Assembly (NCBI RefSeq): GCF_006440675.2 | Contig: NZ_CP083951.1 | Location: 1,955,501-2,019,500, forward strand | Length of the DNA stretch: 64,000 nt | Source of the DNA: Mesorhizobium sp. B2-8-5 | GTDB taxonomy: Bacteria > Pseudomonadota > Alphaproteobacteria > Rhizobiales > Rhizobiaceae | Direction: 5' to 3' | Part shown: piece by piece, positions 8,110 through 16,442 of the stretch | Layout of the letters: each line of letters begins with the position of its first letter | Position numbering within the stretch: the first letter of the stretch is position 1 | Notes under the pieces: generated by a model | Seen by the model: the letters and a program-made list of their open reading frames with translations, nothing else | Databases searched by the model: none | What the model was told of the DNA's origin: nothing | Position numbers and translations under genes: made by a program

Positions 8110-8568
8110 ATGCGATTGGCAATCGAAGCCATGGCCGAAGGCGACGTCGAGCCAATGGCGCGGCTTCGGCTCGAGGCTTTCTTTGAGGGTACGGATCGGA
8201 CACTCGACGAGGACATGGCCGGGCTGCGCGGGCTGATCGCCGGCGACGGCCTCGAGGCGGCCTTTGTCGCCCGCGACCGCGGCCGGCCGATCGGGAGCTG
8301 CCTGCTCGTCCGCGACGAGATCAGTTCGCCGCACGATCTGACGCCATGGCTGGCCGGACTGATCGTCGAGGAAGCCTATCGAGGCGGCGGCGTCGGCACG
8401 GCGCTGGTCAGAACCGTCGAGGCTCATGCGGCGTCTGCCGGTATCGGCACGCTCTACCTTTATACCTGGCAGGCGCGCGGCTTCTACGAGGCGCTTGGAT
8501 GGACGGCGGTCGAGACCTTCGAGCAGGACGGCGCGCCGATGCTTCTGATGTCGAAGTCTCTGCTTTGA
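8110..8568 (+). CDS. GNAT family N-acetyltransferase
   Basis: Acyl-CoA-dependent acetyltransferase of 152 residues. The acetyl-CoA binding motif A is IVEEAYRGGGVGTALVRTVE, matching the Q/R-x-x-G-x-G/A pattern as RGGGVG. The C-terminal part LYLYTWQARGFYEALGWTAV is the usual motif B. The start at 8110 has a GGAG ribosome site eight bases before it, and translation from 8044 would begin inside the hairpin repeat. The substrate cannot be told from sequence. It sits between the BMP gene and the rest of the nucleoside operon without obvious connection, and another hairpin repeat starts right at its stop codon. Confidence 0.88.
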   Translation: MRLAIEAMAEGDVEPMARLRLEAFFEGTDRTLDEDMAGLRGLIAGDGLEAAFVARDRGRPIGSCLLVRDEISSPHDLTPWLAGLIVEEAYRGGGVGTALVRTVEAHAASAGIGTLYLYTWQARGFYEALGWTAVETFEQDGAPMLLMSKSLL

Positions 8569-8569
8569 C

Positions 8570-8635
8570 GCAATTCCGGACGGAAGGCTACGACGAAGGC
8601 GCCGAGCGCAACCGCCCGCACTTTCCTGGAATTGC
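8570..8635. repeat. Hairpin repeat with enlarged interior
   Basis: Arms GCAATTCC (8570-8577) and GGAATTGC (8628-8635) are perfect, but the interior is about 22 bases longer than in other copies (an added stretch around 8586-8612). It lies between the convergent GNAT gene and the minus-strand gene ending at 8637, so it could serve as a terminator for either. Confidence 0.82.
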
Positions 8636-8636
8636 T

Positions 8637-9044
8637 TTATAGCGTGCCGGCGAGATAGCCGAGCGCAAAGGCCGCCACCAGGGCAAGCGCGATGACGAAG
8701 CCCAGCCTGCCGCCAAGCGAATGCAGGCCGACACCGTAGGGCTTGCGCTCGAGCCGGTGGATCATCGGCGGCGGCGGTTCCGTCTCCGGGACGCCAACGC
8801 CAGCCAGCCGCGTCTGCATTTGCGGCAGTTCGGCAAGGCGTTGCGTGACCAGTTCCCAGCGATCGCCGCGCGCTTCAGGTCCCGTGGGATCGAAGGCGCG
8901 CAGGCGTTCGGCCAGCCGCAGCACCATGTCGCGAAAGGCGGGATCGATCTCGAGGTCGCGTTCGGCGCGGGCGCGTTCCCTGTCGTTCATCAAGCCAAAG
9001 ACATAATCGCCGGCTCGAGCGACGCGGTCGCTTTCACTGGACAT
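8637..9044 (-). CDS. Anti-sigma-factor-like single-pass membrane protein
   Basis: Protein of 135 residues. Residues 10-45 (AGDYVFGLMNDRERARAERD and onward to LRLAERL) resemble the N-terminal domain of RskA/ChrR-type anti-sigma factors, where a similar AGEYVLG...ER...E motif occurs. A proline-rich linker follows, and a single membrane helix (LGFVIALALVAAFALGYLAG) ends the protein. There is no HxxxCxxC zinc motif and no large periplasmic domain, so it would be a cut-down member of that group. No ECF sigma factor gene is next to it. Its stop overlaps the end of the hairpin repeat region. slyX lies immediately upstream on the same strand. Confidence 0.65.
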   Translation of the reverse strand: MSSESDRVARAGDYVFGLMNDRERARAERDLEIDPAFRDMVLRLAERLRAFDPTGPEARGDRWELVTQRLAELPQMQTRLAGVGVPETEPPPPMIHRLERKPYGVGLHSLGGRLGFVIALALVAAFALGYLAGTL

Positions 9045-9066
9045 GGCCGTCTTTCCCCATGGCTCC

Positions 9067-9276
9067 TCACCAATGCGGCGGCTTGGTCACCGGCACATCG
9101 GAGGCGGACTGCTCCTCCAATTCCAGGAAGCGGTCGGTCAGGGCTGCGAGCTTGCGCTCCATACGCTCGATCACCTTCCACTGTTCGGCGATCTGGCCGG
9201 ACAGCTCCTCGATGGTCTTCTCCTGCTCGGCGGCGCGGATTTCCAACGTCGTCAGCCGATCGTCAGGCACGGCCAT
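9067..9276 (-). CDS. slyX: SlyX family coiled-coil protein
   Basis: Small protein of 69 residues, almost wholly coiled coil: RLTTLEIRAAEQEKTIEELS, then QIAEQWKVIERMERKLAALT. It ends with the diagnostic SlyX tail KPPHW, which in other members is PPHY. SlyX proteins are widespread and have no settled function. The stop is 22 bases before the next minus-strand gene, suggesting a two-gene unit. Upstream is a 258-base divergent region with two inverted repeats. Confidence 0.88.
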   Translation of the reverse strand: MAVPDDRLTTLEIRAAEQEKTIEELSGQIAEQWKVIERMERKLAALTDRFLELEEQSASDVPVTKPPHW

Positions 9277-9310
9277 GCAAAACCGATCCTTGCGAATGTG
9301 AAGTCTCCGG

Positions 9311-9352
9311 CTAAGCAGATATTCGTGGGATGCCCCACGAATATCTGCTTAG
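9311..9352. repeat. Perfect 19-bp palindromic hairpin
   Basis: Left arm 9311-9329 (CTAAGCAGATATTCGTGGG) and right arm 9334-9352 are exact reverse complements around a four-base loop ATGC. It lies between the divergent slyX and nucleoside ABC genes, so it is not placed as a terminator. It could be a miniature inverted-repeat element, a cruciform or a 5' leader hairpin. No target duplication is obvious. Confidence 0.85.
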
Positions 9353-9367
9353 CTCTGTTGGTTTTCG

Positions 9368-9411
9368 CAGGTTCAGATCGCAAAACCGTGGGACACTTTT
9401 GCGGAACCTGC
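9368..9411. repeat. Hairpin repeat copy with alternative stem (GCAGGTTC)
   Basis: Arms GCAGGTTC (9368-9375) and GAACCTGC (9404-9411) are perfect. The interior keeps AAAACCG and CACTTTTGCG from the family but the stem sequence differs from GCAATTCC/GGAATTGC on both sides together. Pairing is therefore kept although the bases changed. Confidence 0.75.
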
Positions 9412-9534
9412 TCAGGTTCGAAATTGACAAGGACGCGGGGATTTGTCGAGAGTGAACGGCCGATTGGCATAAGCGGGGCATCATGCTAGGCATTTTGACC
9501 AAGCGATAAAAAAATAACAGTGGGAACAGGCTGC

Positions 9535-11067
9535 ATGGCGCAAGCCGCAATCGAGCTCATAGGCATCAACAAGAGCTTTGGCGCGGTGCGCGCCAACCGC
9601 GACATCAACCTGGAAGTCGCGCGCGGCACGATCCACGGCATTGTCGGCGAGAACGGCGCCGGCAAGTCGACGCTGATGTCGATCCTTTACGGCTTCTACC
9701 AGGCCGATAGCGGCGAGATCCGCGTCGGCGGCAAGCCGGTGTCGATCAGCACCTCCAACGACGCAATCGCGCTCGGCATCGGCATGGTGCACCAGCATTT
9801 CATGCTGGTCGACAATTTCACGGTGCTGGAGAACATCATCCTCGGCGCCGAAAACGATGCGCTGTTGAAGAGCAGCATCGCCAAGGCGCGCTCGGAGCTT
9901 GACCGGCTGGAGCGCGAATACGGCCTCGAGGTCGATCCCGACGCCGTCATCGAAGAGCTGCCGGTCGGCCTGCAGCAGCGCGTCGAAATCCTCAAGGCGC
10001 TCTATCGCGGCGCCGAGATCCTGATCCTCGACGAGCCGACGGGCGTGTTGACGCCGGCCGAGGCCGATCACCTTTTCCGCATCCTCAAGCAATTGAAGGA
10101 GCAGGGCAAAACCATCGTGCTCATCACGCACAAGCTGCGCGAGATCATGGCGATCACCGACACGGTGTCGGTGATGCGCCAAGGCACGATGGTGGCGACC
10201 CGGGTGACGAAGGAAACCACGGTCGGCGAATTGGCCGAACTGATGGTCGGCCGGCGGGTGTTGCTCAGGGTCGAGAAGGGCCAGTCGGAAGCCGGCGCGG
10301 TAAAACTCTCGGTCAAGAACCTGACGGTCAAGGATTCGCGCGGCGTCACCATGGTCGACAATGTCTCCTTCGACGTGCGCGGCGGCGAGATCGTCGGCAT
10401 CGCCGGCGTTGCCGGCAACGGCCAGTCCGAGCTGCTCGAGGCGATCTCCGGCATCCGGCATGCGGTCTCCGGCGAGGTGATGCTCGACGGCAAGCCGATC
10501 GACCTCACCGGCAAGGCCGATCCCGGCGAACTACGCGACCGCGGTCTCGCCCATGTGCCGGAAGACCGTCACCATGTCGGACTGGTGCTCGCCTTCGAGG
10601 AAAACGAGAACTCGATCCTCGGCTATCACGACGACGAGCGCTATTTGAAGGGGCCGTTCCTCGACATCGATGCCATCATGGCCGATGCCAAGGACAAGAT
10701 CGAAAAGTACGACATCCGTCCAGGCAATCCGCGGCTGAAGACGGCGAACTTCTCCGGCGGCAACCAGCAGAAGATCGTGCTGGCCCGGGAGATGGAGCAG
10801 GATCCCGGCGTGCTGATCGTCGGCCAGCCGACGCGCGGCGTCGATGTCGGCGCCATCGAATTCATCCACAAGCGGCTGATCGCCATGCGCGACCAGGGCA
10901 AGGCGGTGCTGGTGGTCTCGGTCGAGCTCGACGAGATCCGCTCGCTGTCCGACCGCATCGTGGTGATGTTTGCTGGCCGTGTCGTCGGCGAGCGCGGCCC
11001 GGACGCGACCGAAGGCGAGCTTGGCCTGTTGATGGCCGGCGTCGAGCACCAGGAGGCCGCCGAATGA
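9535..11067 (+). CDS. Nucleoside ABC transporter ATP-binding protein (two NBDs)
   Basis: Fused ATPase of 510 residues with two nucleotide-binding domains. The N-terminal domain has Walker A GENGAGKST, a non-standard signature region LPVGLQQRVEILKAL and Walker B ILILDEPTGVLTP. The C-terminal domain has a degenerate Walker A (GVAGNGQSE), the signature SGGNQQKIVLARE and LIVGQPTRGVDVG. This is the pattern of the ribose/nucleoside group (YufO/BmpB-like). The ATG at 9535 was chosen; a GTG 15 bases upstream is possible. The stop overlaps the next ATG by four bases. It powers the two permeases downstream, and the BMP protein at 6964-7953 is the natural partner. Confidence 0.92.
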   Translation: MAQAAIELIGINKSFGAVRANRDINLEVARGTIHGIVGENGAGKSTLMSILYGFYQADSGEIRVGGKPVSISTSNDAIALGIGMVHQHFMLVDNFTVLENIILGAENDALLKSSIAKARSELDRLEREYGLEVDPDAVIEELPVGLQQRVEILKALYRGAEILILDEPTGVLTPAEADHLFRILKQLKEQGKTIVLITHKLREIMAITDTVSVMRQGTMVATRVTKETTVGELAELMVGRRVLLRVEKGQSEAGAVKLSVKNLTVKDSRGVTMVDNVSFDVRGGEIVGIAGVAGNGQSELLEAISGIRHAVSGEVMLDGKPIDLTGKADPGELRDRGLAHVPEDRHHVGLVLAFEENENSILGYHDDERYLKGPFLDIDAIMADAKDKIEKYDIRPGNPRLKTANFSGGNQQKIVLAREMEQDPGVLIVGQPTRGVDVGAIEFIHKRLIAMRDQGKAVLVVSVELDEIRSLSDRIVVMFAGRVVGERGPDATEGELGLLMAGVEHQEAAE

Positions 11068-12203
11068 GCACGCCTTACGCCAAATTGCCGGCCTGGGCCG
11101 ATTATGGATTGATTCCGTTGATCAACCTGTCGGTCGCCTTCATCGTCGCCGGCTTCGTCGTCATGCTGGTCGGCGAAAACCCGTTCCGCGCCGCGGCCAT
11201 CCTGGTCGAGGGCGCCTTCGGCAAGGGCACGGGCATCGCCTTCACTTTGTTTTACGCCACGACCTTCATCTTCACCGGCCTTTCCGTGGCGGTGGCGGCG
11301 CATTGCAGCCTGTTCAACATCGGCACCGAGGGGCAGGCCTATATAGGCGGCCTCGGCATCGCGCTTGTTTGCCTGAGCCTCGACAGCGTACTGCCCTGGT
11401 GGGTGATCTTCCCGATCGCGATCGTGGCCGCGGCGGCGTTCGGCGCGCTGTGGGGGCTGATCCCGGCCTATCTGCAAGCCAAGCGCGGCTCGCACATCGT
11501 CATCACCACCATCATGTTCAACTTCATCGCCGCCTCGGTGATGGTCTACCTGCTGGTCGGCGCGCTGAAGCCGGCCGGCTCGCAGGCGCCGCAGACGCGC
11601 AATTTCCTCGCCGGCGCCGAACTGCCGAAGCTCAACTGGATCATCGAATTGTTCGGCGCCAAGATCCGTTCCGCGCCTCTCAACATCTGCTTCCTGCTGG
11701 CGCTGGTCATGGCTTTCCTGGTCTGGCTTTTGATCTGGCGCACGAGGCTTGGCTACGAGATGCGCACCTATGGCCACAGCCCGAAGGCGGCGCGCTACGC
11801 CGGCATTTCGGAAACCCGCATCATCATCACCGCGATGATGATCTCGGGCGCGCTGGCCGGCATGATGGCGCTCAACCCTGTGATGGGCGACCAGCACAAT
11901 GTCGCAATCGATTTCGTGTCCGGCGCCGGCTATGTCGGCATCGCGGTCGCGCTGATGGGCAGGCTGCATCCGGTCGGCATCGTCTTGGCGGCGATCCTGT
12001 TCGGCATGCTCTACCAGGGCGGCGCCGAGCTTGCCTTCGAGATGCCGGCGATCAGCCGCGACATGATCGTCATCATCCAGGGTTTGGTGATTCTCTTCGC
12101 CGGCGCGCTGGAACACATGTTCAGGCCCTACATCCAGGCGCTGTTCGCCTCGGTCAGTCCGAAATCGGTCGGCATGCAGGCAGTGAACGGGAAGGGGGCC
12201 TGA
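11064..12203 (+). CDS. Nucleoside ABC transporter permease, first subunit
   Basis: Integral membrane protein of 379 residues of the BPD_transp_2 (RbsC/LivH-like) family, YufP-like. Repeated hydrophobic segments include LINLSVAFIVAGFVVMLVGE and FTLFYATTFIFTGLSVAVAA. The family stretch CSLFNIGTEGQAYIGGLGIA is present; in this group it is the region just after the first domain. RTRLGYEMRTYGHSPKAARY and AGISETRIIITAMMISGALA are also typical. The ATG overlaps the ATPase stop (ATGA), and the stop lies one base before the second permease start, so the three genes are translated as one unit. Confidence 0.92.
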   Translation: MSTPYAKLPAWADYGLIPLINLSVAFIVAGFVVMLVGENPFRAAAILVEGAFGKGTGIAFTLFYATTFIFTGLSVAVAAHCSLFNIGTEGQAYIGGLGIALVCLSLDSVLPWWVIFPIAIVAAAAFGALWGLIPAYLQAKRGSHIVITTIMFNFIAASVMVYLLVGALKPAGSQAPQTRNFLAGAELPKLNWIIELFGAKIRSAPLNICFLLALVMAFLVWLLIWRTRLGYEMRTYGHSPKAARYAGISETRIIITAMMISGALAGMMALNPVMGDQHNVAIDFVSGAGYVGIAVALMGRLHPVGIVLAAILFGMLYQGGAELAFEMPAISRDMIVIIQGLVILFAGALEHMFRPYIQALFASVSPKSVGMQAVNGKGA

Positions 12204-12204
12204 G

Positions 12205-13176
12205 ATGGACATTTTCAACGCCATCGTCCAGGTGCTGGATTCGACCATCCGCCTTTCGGTGCCGCTGCTGCTCGCCTGCCTGGCGGGCCTCTATTCGGAA
12301 CGGGCCGGCATCTTCGACATCGGGCTCGAAGGCAAGATGCTGGTCGGCGCCTTTGCCGGCGCTTCGGCTGCCGCCGTCTTCCATTCGGCGCTGATCGGCC
12401 TCGGCATGGCGGTGCTGATCTCGGTTGCATTCGCCCTGGTGCACGGCTTCGCCTCGATCACGCATCGCGGCAACCAGATCGTGTCCGGCGTGGCCATCAA
12501 CTTCATCGCCGCCGGATCGACCATCATCCTCGGCCAGGCCTGGTTCCAGCAGGGCGGGCGCACGCCGGCACTGCAGCCGGGCGAACGCTTCGCAGCGATC
12601 ACCTGGCCCGGCGCCGACGCGATCAAGGACGTGCCGATCATCGGCCCGATCTATGCCGAGCTGATCTCCGGCCACTCGATCCTGGTCTACTTCGCCTTCG
12701 CCATGGTGCCGTTCACCTGGTGGGTGCTGTTTCGCACCCGCTTCGGGCTGAGGATGCGCGCCGTCGGCGAAAATCCGGCCGCCGTCGACACCGCCGGCAT
12801 CTCGGTCGCGTGGCTGCGCTATCGGGCGCTGATCTGCACCGGCGTGCTTACCGGCGTCGCGGGCGCCTATCTTTCCATGGTGCAGAATGGCGGTTTCGTG
12901 AAAGACATGACCGCGGGCAAGGGCTATATCGCGCTTGCCGCGCTGATCTTCGCCAAATGGAAGCCGGTCAACGCCATGTTCGCCTGCCTTCTGTTCGGCT
13001 TTCTCGACGCGGCATCGATCCGCCTGCAGGGCTCGCCGCTGCCTATTGTCGGCAAGGTTCCGGCGCAGCTCATGCAGGCGCTGCCCTATGTGCTGACCGT
13101 CATCCTGCTCGCCGGCTTCATCGGCAAGGCGATCCCGCCGCGCGCCGGCGGCGTGCCTTATGTCAAGGAACGCTGA
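12205..13176 (+). CDS. Nucleoside ABC transporter permease, second subunit
   Basis: BPD_transp_2 membrane protein of 323 residues, YufQ-like. The N-terminal part contains LACLAGLYSERAGIFDIGLE and GKMLVGAFAGA, mirroring the first permease, and the later RTRFGLRMRAVGENPAAVDT is the conserved cytoplasmic loop. At least eight hydrophobic segments are seen. A six-base-pair hairpin (GCTGGA/TCCAGC, 13178-13195) follows the stop without a T run, and the cytidine deaminase gene begins 61 bases on. Transport and salvage genes may therefore share a transcript. Confidence 0.92.
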   Translation: MDIFNAIVQVLDSTIRLSVPLLLACLAGLYSERAGIFDIGLEGKMLVGAFAGASAAAVFHSALIGLGMAVLISVAFALVHGFASITHRGNQIVSGVAINFIAAGSTIILGQAWFQQGGRTPALQPGERFAAITWPGADAIKDVPIIGPIYAELISGHSILVYFAFAMVPFTWWVLFRTRFGLRMRAVGENPAAVDTAGISVAWLRYRALICTGVLTGVAGAYLSMVQNGGFVKDMTAGKGYIALAALIFAKWKPVNAMFACLLFGFLDAASIRLQGSPLPIVGKVPAQLMQALPYVLTVILLAGFIGKAIPPRAGGVPYVKER

Positions 13177-13237
13177 GGCTGGATTTTCGTCCAGCGGCGA
13201 CCGGCATTTGAACAAGATCGTGGGAGAGAAGAACCGG

Positions 13238-13630
13238 ATGTCGCATGATCTGTTCGAGGCGGCGAAGACGGCGATGGCCAAGGCCTATGCGCCCTATTCG
13301 AAATTCCCGGTGGGTGCGGCGTTGCGCACCGAGGACGGGCGCGTCTTCACCGGCGCCAACATCGAGGTGGCGTCCTATCCGGAAGGCTGGTGCGCCGAGA
13401 CGACGGCGCTCGGCCACTACATAATGGGCGGCGGCGGCAGGATCGTCGAGATCGCGGTGATCGCCGAACGCATGGCCAAATGCTCGCCCTGCGGCGGCTG
13501 CCGGCAACGGCTGGCGGAATTCTGCCGGCCGGACACGAAGCTCTATCTGTGCGACAACGCCGGCGTGGCCGAGACCGTGACCATGGGCGACATGCTGCCT
13601 TACGGCTTCAGGGGCGACATCTTGAAATGA
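13238..13630 (+). CDS. cdd: Cytidine deaminase
   Basis: Cytoplasmic enzyme deaminating cytidine and deoxycytidine to uridine forms. The protein has 130 residues, the size of the homotetrameric class. Zinc ligands and the proton shuttle are all visible: C52-A-E54 and P84-C85-x-x-C88. The N-terminal AYAPYSKFPVGAAL is the standard substrate-side motif. ATG 13238 has GGGAGAG upstream; an earlier start at 13160 would overlap the permease. It is the first enzyme after the transporter genes, followed 13 bases later by purine nucleoside phosphorylase, so imported cytidine can be converted at once. Confidence 0.95.
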   Translation: MSHDLFEAAKTAMAKAYAPYSKFPVGAALRTEDGRVFTGANIEVASYPEGWCAETTALGHYIMGGGGRIVEIAVIAERMAKCSPCGGCRQRLAEFCRPDTKLYLCDNAGVAETVTMGDMLPYGFRGDILK

Positions 13631-13643
13631 AGAGCGGGTTGAA

Positions 13644-14447
13644 ATGAAGGAAGCGCTGGATCATCTGGTCGAGAAGCTGGACGGGCTGGCGCCCGCGGCC
13701 GCGCTTGTGCTGGGCTCGGGCCTTGGCGGTCTGGTCGACCAGGTCAAGGATGCCAGGCGCATCTCCTATGCCGAACTGCCGGGCTTCCCGCGCAGCGGTG
13801 TTTCCGGCCATGCCGGCGAGGTTGTTGCCGGGCATTTCGCCGGCACGCCGGTGCTGATGCTGTCCGGGCGCGCGCATTATTACGAGCATGGCAATGCCGC
13901 GGCGATGCGGCCGGCGCTGGAGGTGCTTGCCGGCATCGGCATCTCGCATTTGATCCTCACCAATGCCGCCGGCTCCGTCGATCCTGAAATGGGGCCGGGC
14001 TCGGTGATGCTGATCACCGACCACATCAATTTCTCCGGCTCCAACCCGTTGATCGGCGAGCCGAGCGACCGCCGCTTCGTCGGTCTCACCGAGGCCTACG
14101 ATGCCGGCTTGCGCGGCGCGATCGAGAAGGCGGCGAAGGCGACCGGCACGGCATTGCACCAGGGCGTCTATATGTGGTTTTCCGGACCCTGCTTCGAGAC
14201 GCCGGCCGAGATCCGCATGGCGCGCGTCATGGGCGCGACGGCGGTCGGCATGTCGACCGTGCCGGAGGTCATCCTCGCCCGCTTCCTCGGACTCAAGGTC
14301 GCTGCATGCTCGGTGATCACCAACCTGGCGGCCGGCATGACCGGGGCGGAGCTCTCGCACCAGGAAACCAAGGACATGGCGCCGGTCGGCGGCGCGCGGC
14401 TGGCGACGATCCTGCGGCGCGTCTTCCAGGACGGCTTGCCCGACTGA
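13644..14447 (+). CDS. punA: Purine-nucleoside phosphorylase (trimeric class)
   Basis: Splits inosine or guanosine with phosphate to free base and ribose-1-phosphate. The 267 residues fit the low-molecular-mass trimeric PNP/MTAP family rather than hexameric DeoD. Typical stretches are AALVLGSGLGGLVD (phosphate site), LPGFPRSGVSGHAGEVVAG, MLSGRAHYYEHG, LILTNAAGSVDPEMGPGSVM and YMWFSGPCFETPAEIRM. MGATAVGMSTVPEVILAR is the base-side signature. Its TGA shares a base with the next ATG (14447), so it is coupled to thymidine phosphorylase. The gene name follows common usage for this class. Confidence 0.94.
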   Translation: MKEALDHLVEKLDGLAPAAALVLGSGLGGLVDQVKDARRISYAELPGFPRSGVSGHAGEVVAGHFAGTPVLMLSGRAHYYEHGNAAAMRPALEVLAGIGISHLILTNAAGSVDPEMGPGSVMLITDHINFSGSNPLIGEPSDRRFVGLTEAYDAGLRGAIEKAAKATGTALHQGVYMWFSGPCFETPAEIRMARVMGATAVGMSTVPEVILARFLGLKVAACSVITNLAAGMTGAELSHQETKDMAPVGGARLATILRRVFQDGLPD

Positions 14448-15763
14448 TGCTGCCGCAGGAGATCATCCGCCGCAAGCGCGACGGCCACAGACTCTCGGCC
14501 GACGAGATCGCGGCCTTCGTCGCAGGGCTGACGGCCGGCACCATCGCCGAGGGCCAGGTCGGCGCTTTCGCCATGGCCGTGTTCCTCAACGGCATGAACC
14601 GCGAGGAGGCGGTGGCGCTGACGCTCGCCATGCGCGATTCCGGCGACGTGCTCGACTGGTCCGACCTGCCGGGGCCGGTCACCGACAAGCATTCGACCGG
14701 CGGCGTCGGGGACAATGTCTCGCTGATGCTGGCGCCGATCGTCGCCGCCTGCGGCGCCTATGTGCCGATGATCTCGGGCCGTGGCCTCGGCCACACCGGC
14801 GGTACGCTGGACAAGATGGATGCCATCCCTGGCTATGCCAGCCAGCCGGACGTGGCGCTTTTCCGCAAGACGGTGCTCGAGACTGGTTGCGCCATCATCG
14901 GCCAGACCGCCGATTTGGCACCCGCCGACCGCAGGCTCTACACGATCCGCGACGTGACGGGAACCGTCGAATCGGTCCCGCTGATCACCGCCTCGATCCT
15001 GTCGAAGAAGCTTGCCGCGGGCTTGGGGTCGCTGGTGCTCGACGTCAAGGTCGGCAACGGCGCGTTCATGGAAAAGTCGCGCGACGCGGTCGCGCTGGCG
15101 AACAGCTTGGTCGAGGTCGCCAATGGCGCCGGCATGAATGCATCCGCGCTGGTGACGGGCATGAACGAGCCGCTGGCTTCGGCGGCCGGCAACGCGGTCG
15201 AGGTGCGAAATGCCGTCGATTTCCTCACCGGCCGATATCGCGACCGCCGGCTGGAGGACGTTACGCTGGCGCTGGCGGCCGAGATGCTGCAGTCGGCGGG
15301 GCTCGTCTCGTCTCACCAGGACGGTATCAGGCGCGGCACCGAGGCGCTTGCCGGAGGCCGTGCGGCAGCCGTCTTCGCGCGAATGGTGGCGGTGCTTGGC
15401 GGTCCCGGCGATTTCATCGAGAAACCGGAAAAGTATCTGCCGACAGCGCCGGTCGAATTGGCCGTGAAAGCGGAACAGGATGGGTTCGTGACCGGCATCG
15501 CCACGCGCGATATCGGGCTTGCCGTCGTCACGCTCGGTGGCGGGCGTTCCCGTCCCGACGACAAGATCGATCGTGCCGTCGGTCTGACCAGGCTGTTGCC
15601 GGTCGGCGCCGAGGCGCGCGCGGGTGAGGCACTGGCGCTGGTGCATGCCCGCACCGACGCCCAGGCCGGGGCAGCAGCGGCCGCCGTGCGTGCCGCCTAT
15701 GCGATCGGGGCTTCCAAGCCGCCTGCCGACAAGACCGTGCTCAGGCGGATATTGCCTCGCTGA
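14447..15763 (+). CDS. deoA: Thymidine phosphorylase
   Basis: Cleaves thymidine or deoxyuridine to base plus deoxyribose-1-phosphate. The 438 residues begin MLPQEIIRRKRDGHRLSADE, the usual helical domain with RDG, then show the phosphate-binding motif KHSTGGVGD and SGRGLGHTGGTLDK, both diagnostic of the DeoA/PdP family. A C-terminal PYNP_C-like domain follows (LGGGRSRPDDKIDRAVGL). The start is fixed by overlap with the punA stop and fits the family; longer readings upstream would run out of frame through punA. It ends the plus-strand salvage run, six bases before a convergent gene. Confidence 0.95.
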   Translation: MLPQEIIRRKRDGHRLSADEIAAFVAGLTAGTIAEGQVGAFAMAVFLNGMNREEAVALTLAMRDSGDVLDWSDLPGPVTDKHSTGGVGDNVSLMLAPIVAACGAYVPMISGRGLGHTGGTLDKMDAIPGYASQPDVALFRKTVLETGCAIIGQTADLAPADRRLYTIRDVTGTVESVPLITASILSKKLAAGLGSLVLDVKVGNGAFMEKSRDAVALANSLVEVANGAGMNASALVTGMNEPLASAAGNAVEVRNAVDFLTGRYRDRRLEDVTLALAAEMLQSAGLVSSHQDGIRRGTEALAGGRAAAVFARMVAVLGGPGDFIEKPEKYLPTAPVELAVKAEQDGFVTGIATRDIGLAVVTLGGGRSRPDDKIDRAVGLTRLLPVGAEARAGEALALVHARTDAQAGAAAAAVRAAYAIGASKPPADKTVLRRILPR

Positions 15764-15769
15764 TCGGCC

Positions 15770-16336
15770 TTACTGAACGAGCAGCAGCGAGCCGTCCTGG
15801 ACCTGGTATTTCTGCAGGCGCTGCAGGAAGCTCATGCCGATCAGGTTGGTCTGCAGCGCCCTGTCGTCGAGCACCATCGCCTGGACGTTGTCGACAGAGA
15901 TCTTGCCGATCTGCAGGCGCTCGACCGTCACCACGGCGGCCTTGATCGCCCCGTTGGCGGTGTTCACCTGTCGATTGAAGTCGGACGGGTTGAGCGAGAT
16001 GCCGATCCTGCGGGCGGTCGAGGTGTTGATGGCGACCAGCGTCGCGCCGGTGTCGATCATGCCGTCGATCTGGCGGCCGTTGAGTTTGAACTGCGACGTG
16101 AAGTGACCGCGCCCGTCGGCATTGACCAGCACCTGGCGGCCGAGCGGCATTGGCGTCGCCGGCTTGTCCGGGACCGAAGCGAGATTGACCTGCGGCTCTG
16201 CCTTCGGCGCAGCCGGCTGCGAGGCGACGGTCGATTTCAACAAGCCGTCCACCAGATGCGGATTCGCCTGATAGACGATCGGAATCGAAGCCGAGGTTCC
16301 GGCAAAGATGCCAAGGATGAGAAGCTTGCGCAGCAT
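15770..16336 (-). CDS. TIGR02281-type retropepsin-like aspartic protease
   Basis: Single-domain retroviral-type aspartic protease of 188 residues. The catalytic triad is D95-T96-G97 in GMIDTGATLVAINT. An N-terminal hydrophobic segment (LLILGIFAGTSASIPIVY) suggests membrane anchoring with the catalytic domain in the periplasm, joined by a linker rich in Ala and Pro (residues 35-65). The family stretch NTANGAIKAAVVTVERLQIG and LIGMSFLQRLQKYQVQDGSL are present. One DTG per chain means it must dimerise. Substrates of this alphaproteobacterial family are unknown to me. It is convergent with deoA and not obviously linked to it. Confidence 0.88.
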   Translation of the reverse strand: MLRKLLILGIFAGTSASIPIVYQANPHLVDGLLKSTVASQPAAPKAEPQVNLASVPDKPATPMPLGRQVLVNADGRGHFTSQFKLNGRQIDGMIDTGATLVAINTSTARRIGISLNPSDFNRQVNTANGAIKAAVVTVERLQIGKISVDNVQAMVLDDRALQTNLIGMSFLQRLQKYQVQDGSLLLVQ

Positions 16337-16442
16337 GGATGCCCCTTAAATCGAGGTCGCATCCTTGCGCCGACATGGTGTTTTCCGCTTTAACGTGCGC
16401 CGGAACCGCGCGGTTGTGTAAACGCGTGGTAAACGGATGCGC

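Noticed and set aside
9311..9352. Terminator for an upstream plus-strand gene
   Set aside because: The two preceding genes are on the minus strand and start before it; there is no T run and no plus-strand gene ends nearby.
14174..14446. Upstream extension of thymidine phosphorylase
   Set aside because: It overlaps most of the 3' half of punA, and the family N-terminus begins at 14447.
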